From: CAVUUN01 sp964421755
GTDB taxonomy: Bacteria > Acidobacteriota > UBA6911 > RPQK01
DNA: 64,000 nt
Direction: 5' to 3'
NCBI GenBank assembly: GCA_964421755.1
Contig: CAYQYP010000014.1
Span: forward strand, 31,293 to 95,292
How positions within the stretch are numbered: position 1 is the stretch's first letter; every line of letters begins with the position of its first letter. Below the pieces are notes generated by a model. That model was not told the origin of the DNA, ran no database searches, and saw only the letters and a program-made list of their open reading frames with translations. The translations under genes and the position numbers were made by a program. Below are positions 33,052-41,248 of the stretch, in pieces.

Positions 33052-33606
33052 ATGGGTGTCGAAACAGACCTGCTGGAGAAGGTTAAGACAGGAGACCCTG
33101 CTGCCCTGTCAAAGCTCTACGACAGCTATTCGGCCATCGTCTATTCGTTTGCCGAACGGATCCTCAAGGACGCCGTCAGTGCAGAGTCAGTGGTCCAGGA
33201 TGTCTTTCTGACTGTCTGGCGAAAGGCAGAACAATTCAGTCCGGAGCGCGGATCGCTGTGCACCTGGCTGCTGACTCTCACCCGGAACAAAGCGATCGAC
33301 GCCCTGCGAAGCTCGGCCAGAAGGAACTCCACACACGTCTCGATTTCTGCCGAACCCGATGCATACGAGATGCCGGCCGGCATTGACGACCCGCTCGTGA
33401 ATGTCATAGAGGGCGAAAAACGGGATCTCGTCCGCAGAGCACTGGCCGACATTCCCGACGAACAGAAGATCCCGATCTATCTCAACTTCTACAACGGTCT
33501 CTCTCACCAGGAGATTTCCGAGAAACTAGGCTTGCCTTTGGGGACCGTCAAGACCCGGATACGCCTCGGACTGGAGCGACTCCGCCTGGAATTGAGGCAA
33601 TCGTAA
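33052..33606 (+). CDS. ECF-type RNA polymerase sigma factor
   Basis: 184 residues from the ATG at 33052 (AGGGA upstream). Region 2 (LYDSYSAIVYSFAERILKD, AESVVQDVFLTVWRKAEQF) and region 4 (HQEISEKLGLPLGTVKTRIRLGLERLR) are both clear, with the usual linker. Its stop overlaps the anti-sigma start (TAATG), so the pair is translationally coupled. It likely directs transcription of its own cluster, though no target promoter motif was identified with confidence. Confidence 0.93.
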   Translation: MGVETDLLEKVKTGDPAALSKLYDSYSAIVYSFAERILKDAVSAESVVQDVFLTVWRKAEQFSPERGSLCTWLLTLTRNKAIDALRSSARRNSTHVSISAEPDAYEMPAGIDDPLVNVIEGEKRDLVRRALADIPDEQKIPIYLNFYNGLSHQEISEKLGLPLGTVKTRIRLGLERLRLELRQS

Positions 33607-34376
33607 TGAGCAAGAGGGAATTCGAGGACGACTACGTTGAATACCTGCTGGACCAGCTCGAAAGCGCCAGGCGGGACCGTTTCGAGGCGCATCTGAAGGG
33701 ATGTGCCGAGTGTAAGAAGGAGCTGGCCGAGTTGCGTGAAGCGCTGTTCAGCCTTCCGCTCACGCTTCCTCTCAAGCAGCCCCCGGAGCGCCTCCAAGAT
33801 CTCATCCTGAAGCAGGCGACTGCTGATTCTGTGCTATTCCGGGTCGGTTGGCGCCAGCGTGGTTACCAGGTCTGGGCCTTGGCGGCCTCGGTCCTGCTGT
33901 TGATCCTCGGCGTGTACGCCTGGCAGCAGTGGCAAGCGGGGGTCGAGATGGATCGACAGGTGAGCCTCTTGAGAGAAGAGAACCGGCGGCTTAGAGAATC
34001 AAATCAAAGTCTGAGCGATCGCGTCGATCTACTGACCCGGCCAGATACAAAGTTCTTGCGGATGGTCGGTCTTGAGAACTATGCGGGAACCAGTGGCAGC
34101 GCTTTCCTTCAGCCTGCTGACCGAACCGCGGTTGCGTTCATCCACGAGTTGCCGTCGCTGTCTCAAGCACAGGATTTTCAGATGTGGGTCATCCAAAACG
34201 GCCGGCCGCCGATCCCCTCGGAAGTCTTCAAGTCGTCCGGCGTCACAACCGAAGTCAGGTTGAGTGTACCTATCCAAGTGAATGAAGTTGCGGTCCTCGC
34301 CGTCACGATTGAACCCGCCGGAGGTAGTCCTCAGCCGACAGGTCCCATGGTCCTCGCCGGGCGTTTCGAAAAATGA
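33606..34376 (+). CDS. membrane anti-sigma factor, zinc-finger plus RskA-type domain
   Basis: 256 residues. The N-terminal anti-sigma domain has the HxxxCxxC zinc motif (H29, C33, C36). One membrane helix lies at about 89-107, a short coiled coil at 115-145, and a C-terminal RskA-like extracytoplasmic domain follows (PSLSQAQDFQMWVIQNGRPP, GPMVLAGRFE). Such proteins hold their ECF sigma factor inactive until proteolysis releases it. The first base of its ATG is the last base of the sigma gene's stop. Confidence 0.92.
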   Translation: MSKREFEDDYVEYLLDQLESARRDRFEAHLKGCAECKKELAELREALFSLPLTLPLKQPPERLQDLILKQATADSVLFRVGWRQRGYQVWALAASVLLLILGVYAWQQWQAGVEMDRQVSLLREENRRLRESNQSLSDRVDLLTRPDTKFLRMVGLENYAGTSGSAFLQPADRTAVAFIHELPSLSQAQDFQMWVIQNGRPPIPSEVFKSSGVTTEVRLSVPIQVNEVAVLAVTIEPAGGSPQPTGPMVLAGRFEK

Positions 34377-34459
34377 AGGACAGGAGCACAGGCATCCAGG
34401 GCAAGGGTGCGGCTCAAGCCGCTTACCCGCCGGATCCTGCGGCCCGCGCGCTTGTGTCC

Positions 34460-34465
34460 TATAAT
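34460..34465 (+). promoter_or_regulatory. -10 box before the frame-switching membrane gene
   Basis: A perfect TATAAT with GGAG at 34486-34489 and an ATG at 34498 downstream. No good -35. Confidence 0.45.
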
Positions 34466-34497
34466 GGCTCTAGAGTCTGGTCCCCCGGAGCCTTTCC

Positions 34498-34944
34498 ATG
34501 TCTCTTCTCATCACGGCGTTGACAGGGGCGGTTCAGGCCTGATCGTATCCAGTTGGCAGGGATTCAAGGATCCGCCCTGGGAAGGGTTCTTTATCGGGAA
34601 GTTCCTCTGGAGCATCCTCGTCGGTGCGGGGGCTGGAGCCGCCTTATGGTTGGCGGACAATAGGGGAGTCCTTCTCATCGACAATCCCGGCGTTTTCGCT
34701 TTTGCGGTGGTCGCGGTCGAACGGGTCGTCGGTGAAGCGTACAAGGGGTTCTTCCGCCCCGGCGCCACACGCAGAATATTCGAAGCTGTTGCGGCGCTTT
34801 GGGGTGACGCAGGGAGTATATGTCGTTAAATTGCTTCTCGGCGCGGGGTTCGTCGTGGCCGCGTACTGGCTCTTTCGCCTTCTAGCATTTCTCTGGGATT
34901 CGCCTGTATTGACGCGGTTTTACGGGCGGGTACGCGAGCAGTGA
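34498..34944 (+). pseudogene. small membrane protein gene with two apparent frameshifts
   Basis: The ATG at 34498 has a -10 and GGAG in place but meets TGA after 14 codons (MSLLITALTGAVQA). From about 34535 coding character moves to another frame, which reads LIVSSWQGFKDPPWEGFF, then a hydrophobic helix (FLWSILVGAGAGAALWLA) and FAFAVVAVERVVG. Near 34785-34800 it returns to the first frame, which reads LLRRFGVTQGVYVV, then another helix (LLLGAGFVVAAYWLFRLLAFLW) and stops at 34944. Joined, this is a protein of roughly 148 residues with two to three membrane segments. Either a decaying gene or indel errors in the assembly could explain it. Family unknown. Confidence 0.6.
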
Positions 34945-34992
34945 CTGCCAGCAGGATAAGACAAGAGGTGCAGGGGATCGTTGCGGAAGGGG

Positions 34993-35132
34993 CCTGTCCC
35001 GTCCGCACTGGGTTCGTGGGCATCCTGCCCGCGTGCCGGGCATCCGTGTTGGTCGCACTTCCAAGTCGGACACCGGCGGGCAAGATGCCCGCCGCGCGGA
35101 CGGGACGTCCGCGATCCCAGTGCGGACAAGAT
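34993..35132. repeat. mosaic of overlapping inverted repeats
   Basis: The 389-bp gap before the histidine kinase holds no gene. It carries GTCCCGTCCGC (34996-35006) complementary to the GCGGACGGGAC beginning near 35096, and GTCCGCACTGGG (35001-35012) complementary to CCCAGTGCGGAC (about 35117-35128). An inner pair is GGGCATCCTGCCCGC (35018-35032) with GCGGGCAAGATGCCCGC. A segment near 35048-35074 resembles an arm of the inverted repeat at 47719. Confidence 0.65.
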
Positions 35133-35291
35133 GTCCGCGCTCCAGAAGGCCATCAGGATTCCCGGCGTCGCCATGAGGCCTGATAAAGCGTCGGCCTCTA
35201 GTTGCCGCCGCACTGCAAACAAGCCGCGCTGCTACACGCACCTTCCAAGAACCCGATCACTGACGCCCCCGGCGCCCCCGGGCGGGACAGC

Positions 35292-35301
35292 TTGCTATAC
35301 T
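35292..35301 (+). promoter_or_regulatory. extended -10 promoter of the NtrB/NtrC-like pair
   Basis: TTGCTATACT contains TGC before TATACT, the extended -10 arrangement, 32 bases before the kinase start. No -35 box is apparent, as is usual for such promoters. Confidence 0.5.
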
Positions 35302-35333
35302 AGTCGGGATAAGTTGGCTGAAGGGATGCATTT

Positions 35334-36644
35334 GTGGGAGAACGATTAATCAATATCGAAGGCGCGGAGCGCGGGTCACTGACTCCGGCGCAGCAGGCGA
35401 CCTGTCACCTGCTCGAGCGGTTGCAGCGGGACCTGAACGAGCAAATCGCAGCTCTTGGATTGGACTCGTCTGCTCCGGTCCGCAAAGCGATCCAGCAGGT
35501 GGTGGCCCGCTACAGCAGTGTGGTCTGCGAAGAAAAACCCGAGGTCGAGAGCCTGCGCAGGCTTCAGAGCGAGCTGCAATCCGCCATCGCTCGTAACGAG
35601 CAGTTTCTGGCTCACATCCTGAAGGACTCGGCGGACGCAATCATCAGCGTGGACGCGAGGGGCAAGATCATTCTCTGGAACAAAGGCGCGGAGGCCATCT
35701 TCGGTTACCTCGAAGACGAAATTGCGGGGCACGGGATACAGCGACTGGTCACCTCGTCGCGCGAGTACGAATTGCGCCAGATCGAGGAGCAGACGCGGCG
35801 GGCCGGAGCCGTGAACAACCGATTGACCCAGTGGCGGACGAAGGAGGGGAAGTCAATACAGGTCATCCTGACGAGCACCGCGGTGCGTGACGAGAAGGGC
35901 AATTACGCGGGTTGCTCCTTCGTTATCAAGGATGTGACTCGGCAGCGTGAGATGGAGGAGCTCGTGCGCCAGGCGGAGCATTTTTCGGCCATCGGCAGGC
36001 TGGCCGCCGGGTTGGCCCACGAAATCAAGAATCCGCTCGCGGGTATCCAGGGTGCAATCGAGGTGATCCGGGATCGAACGACCGGGCAGCTGGAGCAGGA
36101 TATCCTGTCCGAGGTCCTCGGCGAGGTCGGTCGTATCGACAAGATCGTCCGCGACCTGCTGAACTACGCGAAACCCAAAACGCCGGAATTGAAGCCCATC
36201 TGCCTTGACCCGATCGTGCGACACGTAATCAGCCTGCTCAAGGAATCGGGTGGACGAGACGTCAAGTTCATCGTCGAGGGCAAAAAGGAGGACCGGGCCG
36301 TCAGGGTTAACGGCGATGAAAGCTACCTCGAGCAGGTCATGATGAACCTGCTCCTCAACTCGCTCGAGGCGATGAACCGGACGGGAGTAATCCGGATCTC
36401 CTTCCGAGCCGACGAGGAAACACTCCACGTTCGCATCCACGATAGCGGCCCTGGAATTCCAATCGGCCTGCAGGGAAAAATCTTCGATCCGTTCTTCACT
36501 ACCAAGCAGGCCGGTACGGGGCTGGGCCTGGCGACTTGCCAGCGAATCCTGCACGAACACGGCGGCGTCGTAGCACTCGATACCGATGTCAAGAAGGGCG
36601 CGTCCTTCGTTTTGAAGTTGCCTCGCGAACAGAAGGGACGATGA
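35334..36644 (+). CDS. cytoplasmic PAS sensor histidine kinase, NtrB-like
   Basis: 436 residues from a GTG at 35334 (AAGGGA upstream). Residues 1-90 are helical and not recognised. A PAS domain follows (AHILKDSADAIISVDARGKI onward, about 95-200). The phosphoacceptor is His229 in LAHEIKNPLAG, and the ATPase has NLLLNSLEAMN, DSGPGIP and GTGLGLATCQRIL. There is no membrane segment, so the signal is intracellular. Its stop overlaps the response regulator start (ATGA), making it the cognate kinase of the sigma-54 activator. Confidence 0.94.
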   Translation: MGERLINIEGAERGSLTPAQQATCHLLERLQRDLNEQIAALGLDSSAPVRKAIQQVVARYSSVVCEEKPEVESLRRLQSELQSAIARNEQFLAHILKDSADAIISVDARGKIILWNKGAEAIFGYLEDEIAGHGIQRLVTSSREYELRQIEEQTRRAGAVNNRLTQWRTKEGKSIQVILTSTAVRDEKGNYAGCSFVIKDVTRQREMEELVRQAEHFSAIGRLAAGLAHEIKNPLAGIQGAIEVIRDRTTGQLEQDILSEVLGEVGRIDKIVRDLLNYAKPKTPELKPICLDPIVRHVISLLKESGGRDVKFIVEGKKEDRAVRVNGDESYLEQVMMNLLLNSLEAMNRTGVIRISFRADEETLHVRIHDSGPGIPIGLQGKIFDPFFTTKQAGTGLGLATCQRILHEHGGVVALDTDVKKGASFVLKLPREQKGR

Positions 36645-38035
36645 GAACAAAGACAGTCTTGGTCGTCGACGATGAAAACCTGGTTCGGTGGTCGCTTCGC
36701 CAGAAGCTGGAGTCCGCCGGGTACCAGGTTCTGGAGGCGGACAATGCCGCCTCGGCCATGGCCCAATTCCAGGAGTACATGCCGGATCTTGTAACGCTCG
36801 ATATCCGTCTGCCAGACGCGAATGGTCTGAAGGTCCTGCTTGACATGAAGAGGCAGTCGCCCGCACTTCCCATCATCATGATCACGGCTTACGGGGCGGT
36901 TGACGACGCGGTCAAGGCTCTTCAGATCGGGGCCTACGATTTCCTCGAAAAGCCGATCAATTTCGAAAGACTGTTGCACTCCATCGAAAACGCTGTCGAG
37001 ACGAGCTTTCTGAGGACCGAAGTTGAGCGCAGCAAGAGAGAGCAGCAGGAGACCTGGTCGATCGACAGAATTATCGGCCAATCGCCGGCAATCAGCGAGG
37101 TCAAGAAACTCGTCGAAAAGGTCGCCGACAGCGAGGCCATAACGATCCTGATCCAAGGTGAGAGCGGCACCGGGAAGGATATGGTGGCCAAGGCTCTCCA
37201 CTTCCAGAGCCGGAGAGGGAGGCAGCCGCTGATGGTGCTGAACTGTGCGGCCATCCCTGAGCAGCTCCTCGAAAATGAGCTGTTCGGCCACGAAAGAGGC
37301 GCCTTCACCGATGCGAAGACTATGAAGAAGGGGCTGTTCGAGCTGGCCGACGGCGGGACCGTCTTCTTCGACGAAATCAGCGAGATGTACCTGAACCTCC
37401 AGGCCAAGCTGTTACGGGTTCTGGAGGATCAGACTTTTCGGAGAATCGGGGGAATCAAGGACATCAAGGCCGACGTTCGAGTGGTTTGTGCGAGCAACAA
37501 GGACCTTGAGAAGATGGCGCGTGAAGGGAGCTTCAGGGAGGACCTCTTTTACAGGCTGTCCGTTATCCCGATCGTCTTGCCGCCGCTACGCGATCGCAAG
37601 GAAGATATCCCGGTCCTCGTTGAGCATTTCATAAGCGATTACAACGCTCGATTCAAAAAGACCATCGAAGCGATCACACCAAAAGCGCAGAAGATCCTGA
37701 TGAATTACGACTGGCCAGGCAATGTCCGCGAGCTGCGCAATGTCATTGAGAGGGCGGTCATCCTCCAGGATCAGGGAGTCATCGACGTCGACTTGCTCCC
37801 TTTAAGGATCTCTGAGTTTTCCGGCGAGGCTGTGGATTTGCCCGGAGCCGGGTTAACCATCCCGTCCCAGGGAATCGACCTTTACCAGGTGGAGAAAGAG
37901 CTGATCCGGCAGGCTCTCATTAAGGCGCGCGGCAATCAGACCCAGGCTTCCCGCTTGCTCTCGATCAGCCGCGATACCCTTCGCTACAAGATGAAGAAGT
38001 ACAACCTGGGAAAGCAGCACGAGCTGGTCGGCTAG
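36641..38035 (+). CDS. sigma-54-dependent response regulator, NtrC family
   Basis: 464 residues. Receiver domain with VVDDEN, the phospho-acceptor Asp54 (LVTLDIRLP) and the conserved Lys (LEKPI). The AAA+ domain has GESGTGKD, the sigma-54 contact loop GAFTDA, FDEISEM, and a C-terminal arginine-rich segment. A Fis-type helix-turn-helix ends the protein (NQTQASRLLSISRDTLRYKMKKY). It activates sigma-54 polymerase when phosphorylated. A very good sigma-54 promoter lies 9 kb away at 47056. The frame extends upstream, but the ATG at 36641 matches the domain start. Confidence 0.95.
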   Translation: MRTKTVLVVDDENLVRWSLRQKLESAGYQVLEADNAASAMAQFQEYMPDLVTLDIRLPDANGLKVLLDMKRQSPALPIIMITAYGAVDDAVKALQIGAYDFLEKPINFERLLHSIENAVETSFLRTEVERSKREQQETWSIDRIIGQSPAISEVKKLVEKVADSEAITILIQGESGTGKDMVAKALHFQSRRGRQPLMVLNCAAIPEQLLENELFGHERGAFTDAKTMKKGLFELADGGTVFFDEISEMYLNLQAKLLRVLEDQTFRRIGGIKDIKADVRVVCASNKDLEKMAREGSFREDLFYRLSVIPIVLPPLRDRKEDIPVLVEHFISDYNARFKKTIEAITPKAQKILMNYDWPGNVRELRNVIERAVILQDQGVIDVDLLPLRISEFSGEAVDLPGAGLTIPSQGIDLYQVEKELIRQALIKARGNQTQASRLLSISRDTLRYKMKKYNLGKQHELVG

Positions 38036-38778
38036 GCATCTTCAAAGGGGACGCACGGCAGAGGCGGCGGCAGATCAGGCAAGTAACCTGAATAAAAGTC
38101 GGTGAGGCGGGTTAACCAGACCTTGCTCATGTCCGTGGCGGGATACCGGAACGTCCGAAGCATGTGGTAGAGCATGCCCATGTACACCATGAAGTTCTGG
38201 GGATCGCCGGTTTCATCCATGTCCGGGAACGAGTACTGGAGTTCGATCGAGTCCTCCGGGTCGTGTTGTCCGAAGTAGAGATCCAGCATCTCCTCGACGC
38301 TCGATGCGTGCTCAAGTTGCGGGAAGGGAAATGAGGTGAACAGGATCGGCTTTGCCCGCCCCAGCAACTCCGCAAGTGTCTCACGGTACCTACTCCAAAG
38401 CCCCTGGAAGCTCACTCGCTCGGTCTTGCCCCAGATGGTCAATCCTACCGAAAAGAGGCAGGTCATCGACGGCATGATCGACAGTTTCAGGTGGAGACCT
38501 GCCGCGTCCGAATCATCCCTGTAGGGATTGGGCTCCAGCCGGTCGACGAAGTACGTGCGGTCAGGAAAGAACTCGAGAGTGGCGACGGAACTGCTGATAC
38601 GGTAGCGGAACTGGTTGAGATCGCGAAAGTCCTGGTCAAACACCTCTGCGGGCTCGATCACGACGCTTTCGAACAAATCCCAGACGATGTCATACAGCTC
38701 ATCATCCGGGTCGTTGACTGCTCGGTAGAGATCCTGCTGGCTCGCACGACGCAGGCTGTCGTAAAAACTCCGATTCAT
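38032..38778 (-). CDS. hypothetical protein, no recognised domain
   Basis: 248 residues, soluble, rich in aromatic and acidic residues (DPDDELYDIVWDLFESVV, YSFPDMDETGDPQNFMVYMGMLYHMLRTF). No signal peptide or membrane helix. It converges with the NtrC-like gene, and the two stop codons share the palindrome CTAG at 38032-38035. The start at 38778 is an ATG with no strong Shine-Dalgarno sequence. Function unknown. Confidence 0.78.
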   Translation of the reverse strand: MNRSFYDSLRRASQQDLYRAVNDPDDELYDIVWDLFESVVIEPAEVFDQDFRDLNQFRYRISSSVATLEFFPDRTYFVDRLEPNPYRDDSDAAGLHLKLSIMPSMTCLFSVGLTIWGKTERVSFQGLWSRYRETLAELLGRAKPILFTSFPFPQLEHASSVEEMLDLYFGQHDPEDSIELQYSFPDMDETGDPQNFMVYMGMLYHMLRTFRYPATDMSKVWLTRLTDFYSGYLPDLPPPLPCVPFEDA

Positions 38779-38830
38779 CTTGCGGTGAGAAATTCAGTAT
38801 ACCTAAAAGCTGAGGGCGCTCGCAAAACTC

Positions 38831-38908
38831 AGAGGGGCAAAGAGGCAAAGGGAAAAGGGGCAAAGAGGATTTGGTTTTCCCTTTGTCGCTCTGTCCCTTT
38901 GCCCCTCT
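38831..38908. repeat. imperfect inverted repeat of purine-rich words
   Basis: AGAGGGGCAAAGAGGCAAAG-type sequence on the left is complementary, with an 8-base insertion, to CCCTTTGTCGCTCTGTCCCT-type sequence on the right. It ends 17 bp before the stop codon of the Gly/Ser-rich protein gene and may act as its transcription end. It also abuts the 5' side of the previous gene. Confidence 0.6.
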
Positions 38909-38924
38909 GCCCCTTCGTAACGCG

Positions 38925-39746
38925 TCAGATGGTCTTCGAAGAATCCTTGATCGCCTTCGAGAGTTTCTCGATTCGCGAGGACAAGGTCTTGAAGGACGGT
39001 TGCTTAAGAGTCTTCAGGTCGATGACCCGGCTCATGTCTTCCTGATAGTGGATCTCCAGGCCCGACTCAATCATGACCGCCTGCTGCCTGAGCTCATCAA
39101 CCAGGCTTCGCAGCTCCGCGATCGAGCTTGCCTCCAGAGGATCCGCCATCTCGATTCCTTTTCTCTGATCGAGATAGGCCAGGCGCGAATCTTTCCGAAT
39201 CGTCTTGGCGAGCTTCTGGATGGTGCCCAGCGTTTTGTTGAACCGATCGGAGAAAACCTCTCGATCCATGGATCCGGCTTGGTATTGGTCCAGCAGTCCC
39301 GACAGTTCCTCAGAATAGGACACGAGGAAGTGAGCAGTTTCGATCGAGTCTCGCAGTGCCAGTCGGACCAGAGTCTGGTCGACGGCAGAGTCCCCGACCG
39401 AATACCTGAACGTGTAGTAGTGGATCGGCAGGAAAGAGTAGGACCTCAGCAGATCGTAATAAAACGCCTGCGTGCTGCTCCAGTAATTACCGTAGTACGG
39501 CGATCCGTAGTAGTTCTGCTGAGGAGGTGGACTACTGTAGTTAGTGCCGCCGCCAATGCTTCCCGTGTTCGTGTGACCAACGGAAGAGGAGCTTGGAGTC
39601 GGTGCGCTCTCTGACCGGTAATGTTCCCCGCCGCCGCCTCGTGACGGTGCTCCACCGGAGTCCCCGCCGCCTCGCGTTTGCGCGAGAACCAGCGCCGTTG
39701 ACATTAAAAAACACGCTGTCGCTGTGATTAGTTTGCCGCTTTTCAT
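38925..39746 (-). CDS. exported Gly/Ser/Tyr-rich protein with helical C-terminal domain
   Basis: 273 residues. Signal peptide (MKSGKLITATACFLMSTALVLA), then a low-complexity region of Gly, Ser, Pro and Tyr to about residue 90 (GGGDSGGAPSRGGGGEHY, PPPQQNYYGSPYYGNYW). The rest is helical with coiled-coil tendency (AELRSLVDELRQQAVMIESGLEI). This looks like a surface or matrix protein with a disordered N-terminal half. No family is recognised. Confidence 0.75.
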   Translation of the reverse strand: MKSGKLITATACFLMSTALVLAQTRGGGDSGGAPSRGGGGEHYRSESAPTPSSSSVGHTNTGSIGGGTNYSSPPPQQNYYGSPYYGNYWSSTQAFYYDLLRSYSFLPIHYYTFRYSVGDSAVDQTLVRLALRDSIETAHFLVSYSEELSGLLDQYQAGSMDREVFSDRFNKTLGTIQKLAKTIRKDSRLAYLDQRKGIEMADPLEASSIAELRSLVDELRQQAVMIESGLEIHYQEDMSRVIDLKTLKQPSFKTLSSRIEKLSKAIKDSSKTI

Positions 39747-39902
39747 AAGCCCCCCACGAGCCTGTCAAGCCAAAGGCCGGTGTGTGCAAACACTATACCG
39801 CAATCTCGCTCGCTTTTCACTAAACTCGAGGCCCGTGCCATTTCTGGCTCTCTCATTAGCCTCCGAACCTTTAGACTCCTTGTATGTTATAAAGGTTCAC
39901 TG

Positions 39903-41240
39903 ATGGACACGATGCAACAGGTCGCGCTCCTCGTAATCGCGCTCATCCTTGTCCTGCTGAACGGGTTCTTTGTGGCGTCGGAGTTCTCGATCGTCAAAGT
40001 GCGGGTCACCCGAATCCAGGAACTGGCGCGAAAAGGATCAGCCAGGGCCGTCAGAGCTGCCAAGGTAATCGGCAAGCTGGACGAGTACTTATCCGCCACA
40101 CAGCTGGGGATTACCCTGACCAGCCTTGGTTTGGGCTGGATCGGCGAGCCGGCCTTCGCCGAGCTGTTCGCCCCTCTCTTCGTCAGCTTTGGAGGTCTGC
40201 AGCCGGTTCTCAGTCACAGCCTGGCCGCGACGGTCGCCTTTCTGACCATTACTTTCCTCCACATCGTGTTGGGAGAGCTGGCACCCAAATCGATTGCCAT
40301 CCAAAGGCCGGTGCCGGTCGTTCTTTGGACAGCACCACCGCTCGCGCTCTTTTACAAGGTATCTTATCCCTTTATCTGGGCGCTGAACGGGACCGCCACC
40401 TTGTTTCTCAAAGCCATCGGTCTGCCGCCTGTCACTGAGAGCGAGTTGGTTCACTCCGAGGAGGAACTGAGGCTCATCCTGGCACAGTCCAACGAGCGAG
40501 GCGTTCTGGGGCGAGACGAGCGACGCATGCTGGAGCGCGTCTTCGACTTCGGCGACAGAAACGTGCGGCAGGTGATGGTCCCTTCCACAGATGTCGTCTT
40601 TCTAGACGTCCGCAGGACATCAGTTGAAAACATCGAAATTGCCAGAGAACATCAGCATACCCGGTACCCGCTGTGCGATCGGAACCTCGACCGCGTTCTG
40701 GGCATCGTCCACGTTAAGGACCTCTTTGCGCAACAGGATTTGGGCCCTGATTTCGATCTGAGCACGGTTAAGAGACCCGCCCAGTTCGTGCCTGACAGTG
40801 CTCCCATAAGTTCACTTCTCGCCGATCTCCGGCGTACCCGGAACCATCTGGCGATCGTCGTGGACGAATACGGTTCCACCGTCGGTATCGTCACGCTCGA
40901 TAACGTCCTCGGGGAACTGGTCGGCGATATTCGGGATGAGTTCGACATCGAGCCCGAAGGCACGTCTTCACCGGTGCAGAAGCTCGAGGCCGGACGCTAC
41001 CTCGTGCATGGGCGCGTGCTCCTCGAGGAACTTCACTACGAGCTGGGGATAGAGCTTGACGACGACGAGAATGACACGATTGGCGGACACGTTATGATGC
41101 GATTGGGTCGCACCGCTGTCGTTGGCGATGAAGTGGACATCGGCGACGAATACCGTGCCCGGGTCACCGGCATGAAGGGATTTCAGATAACCAGTCTTTT
41201 GATCGACAAAGTCCAAAACCCGAAAGAACCACAAGAATAA
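39903..41240 (+). CDS. CNNM/CorC-type membrane transporter with CBS domains
   Basis: 445 residues from the ATG at 39903 (AAAGG upstream). CNNM membrane domain of about four helices (LNGFFVASEFSIVKVRVTRI, LGLGWIGEPAF, LHIVLGELAPKSIAIQ). Two CBS modules (RNVRQVMVPSTDVVFLD, HLAIVVDEYGSTVGIVTLDNVL) and the C-terminal CorC_HlyC domain follow. The family is linked to Mg2+/Co2+ efflux and was long mis-named hemolysin. ftcD begins eight bases downstream, so they may be co-transcribed. Confidence 0.92.
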   Translation: MDTMQQVALLVIALILVLLNGFFVASEFSIVKVRVTRIQELARKGSARAVRAAKVIGKLDEYLSATQLGITLTSLGLGWIGEPAFAELFAPLFVSFGGLQPVLSHSLAATVAFLTITFLHIVLGELAPKSIAIQRPVPVVLWTAPPLALFYKVSYPFIWALNGTATLFLKAIGLPPVTESELVHSEEELRLILAQSNERGVLGRDERRMLERVFDFGDRNVRQVMVPSTDVVFLDVRRTSVENIEIAREHQHTRYPLCDRNLDRVLGIVHVKDLFAQQDLGPDFDLSTVKRPAQFVPDSAPISSLLADLRRTRNHLAIVVDEYGSTVGIVTLDNVLGELVGDIRDEFDIEPEGTSSPVQKLEAGRYLVHGRVLLEELHYELGIELDDDENDTIGGHVMMRLGRTAVVGDEVDIGDEYRARVTGMKGFQITSLLIDKVQNPKEPQE

Positions 41241-41248
41241 CTGCCGCT

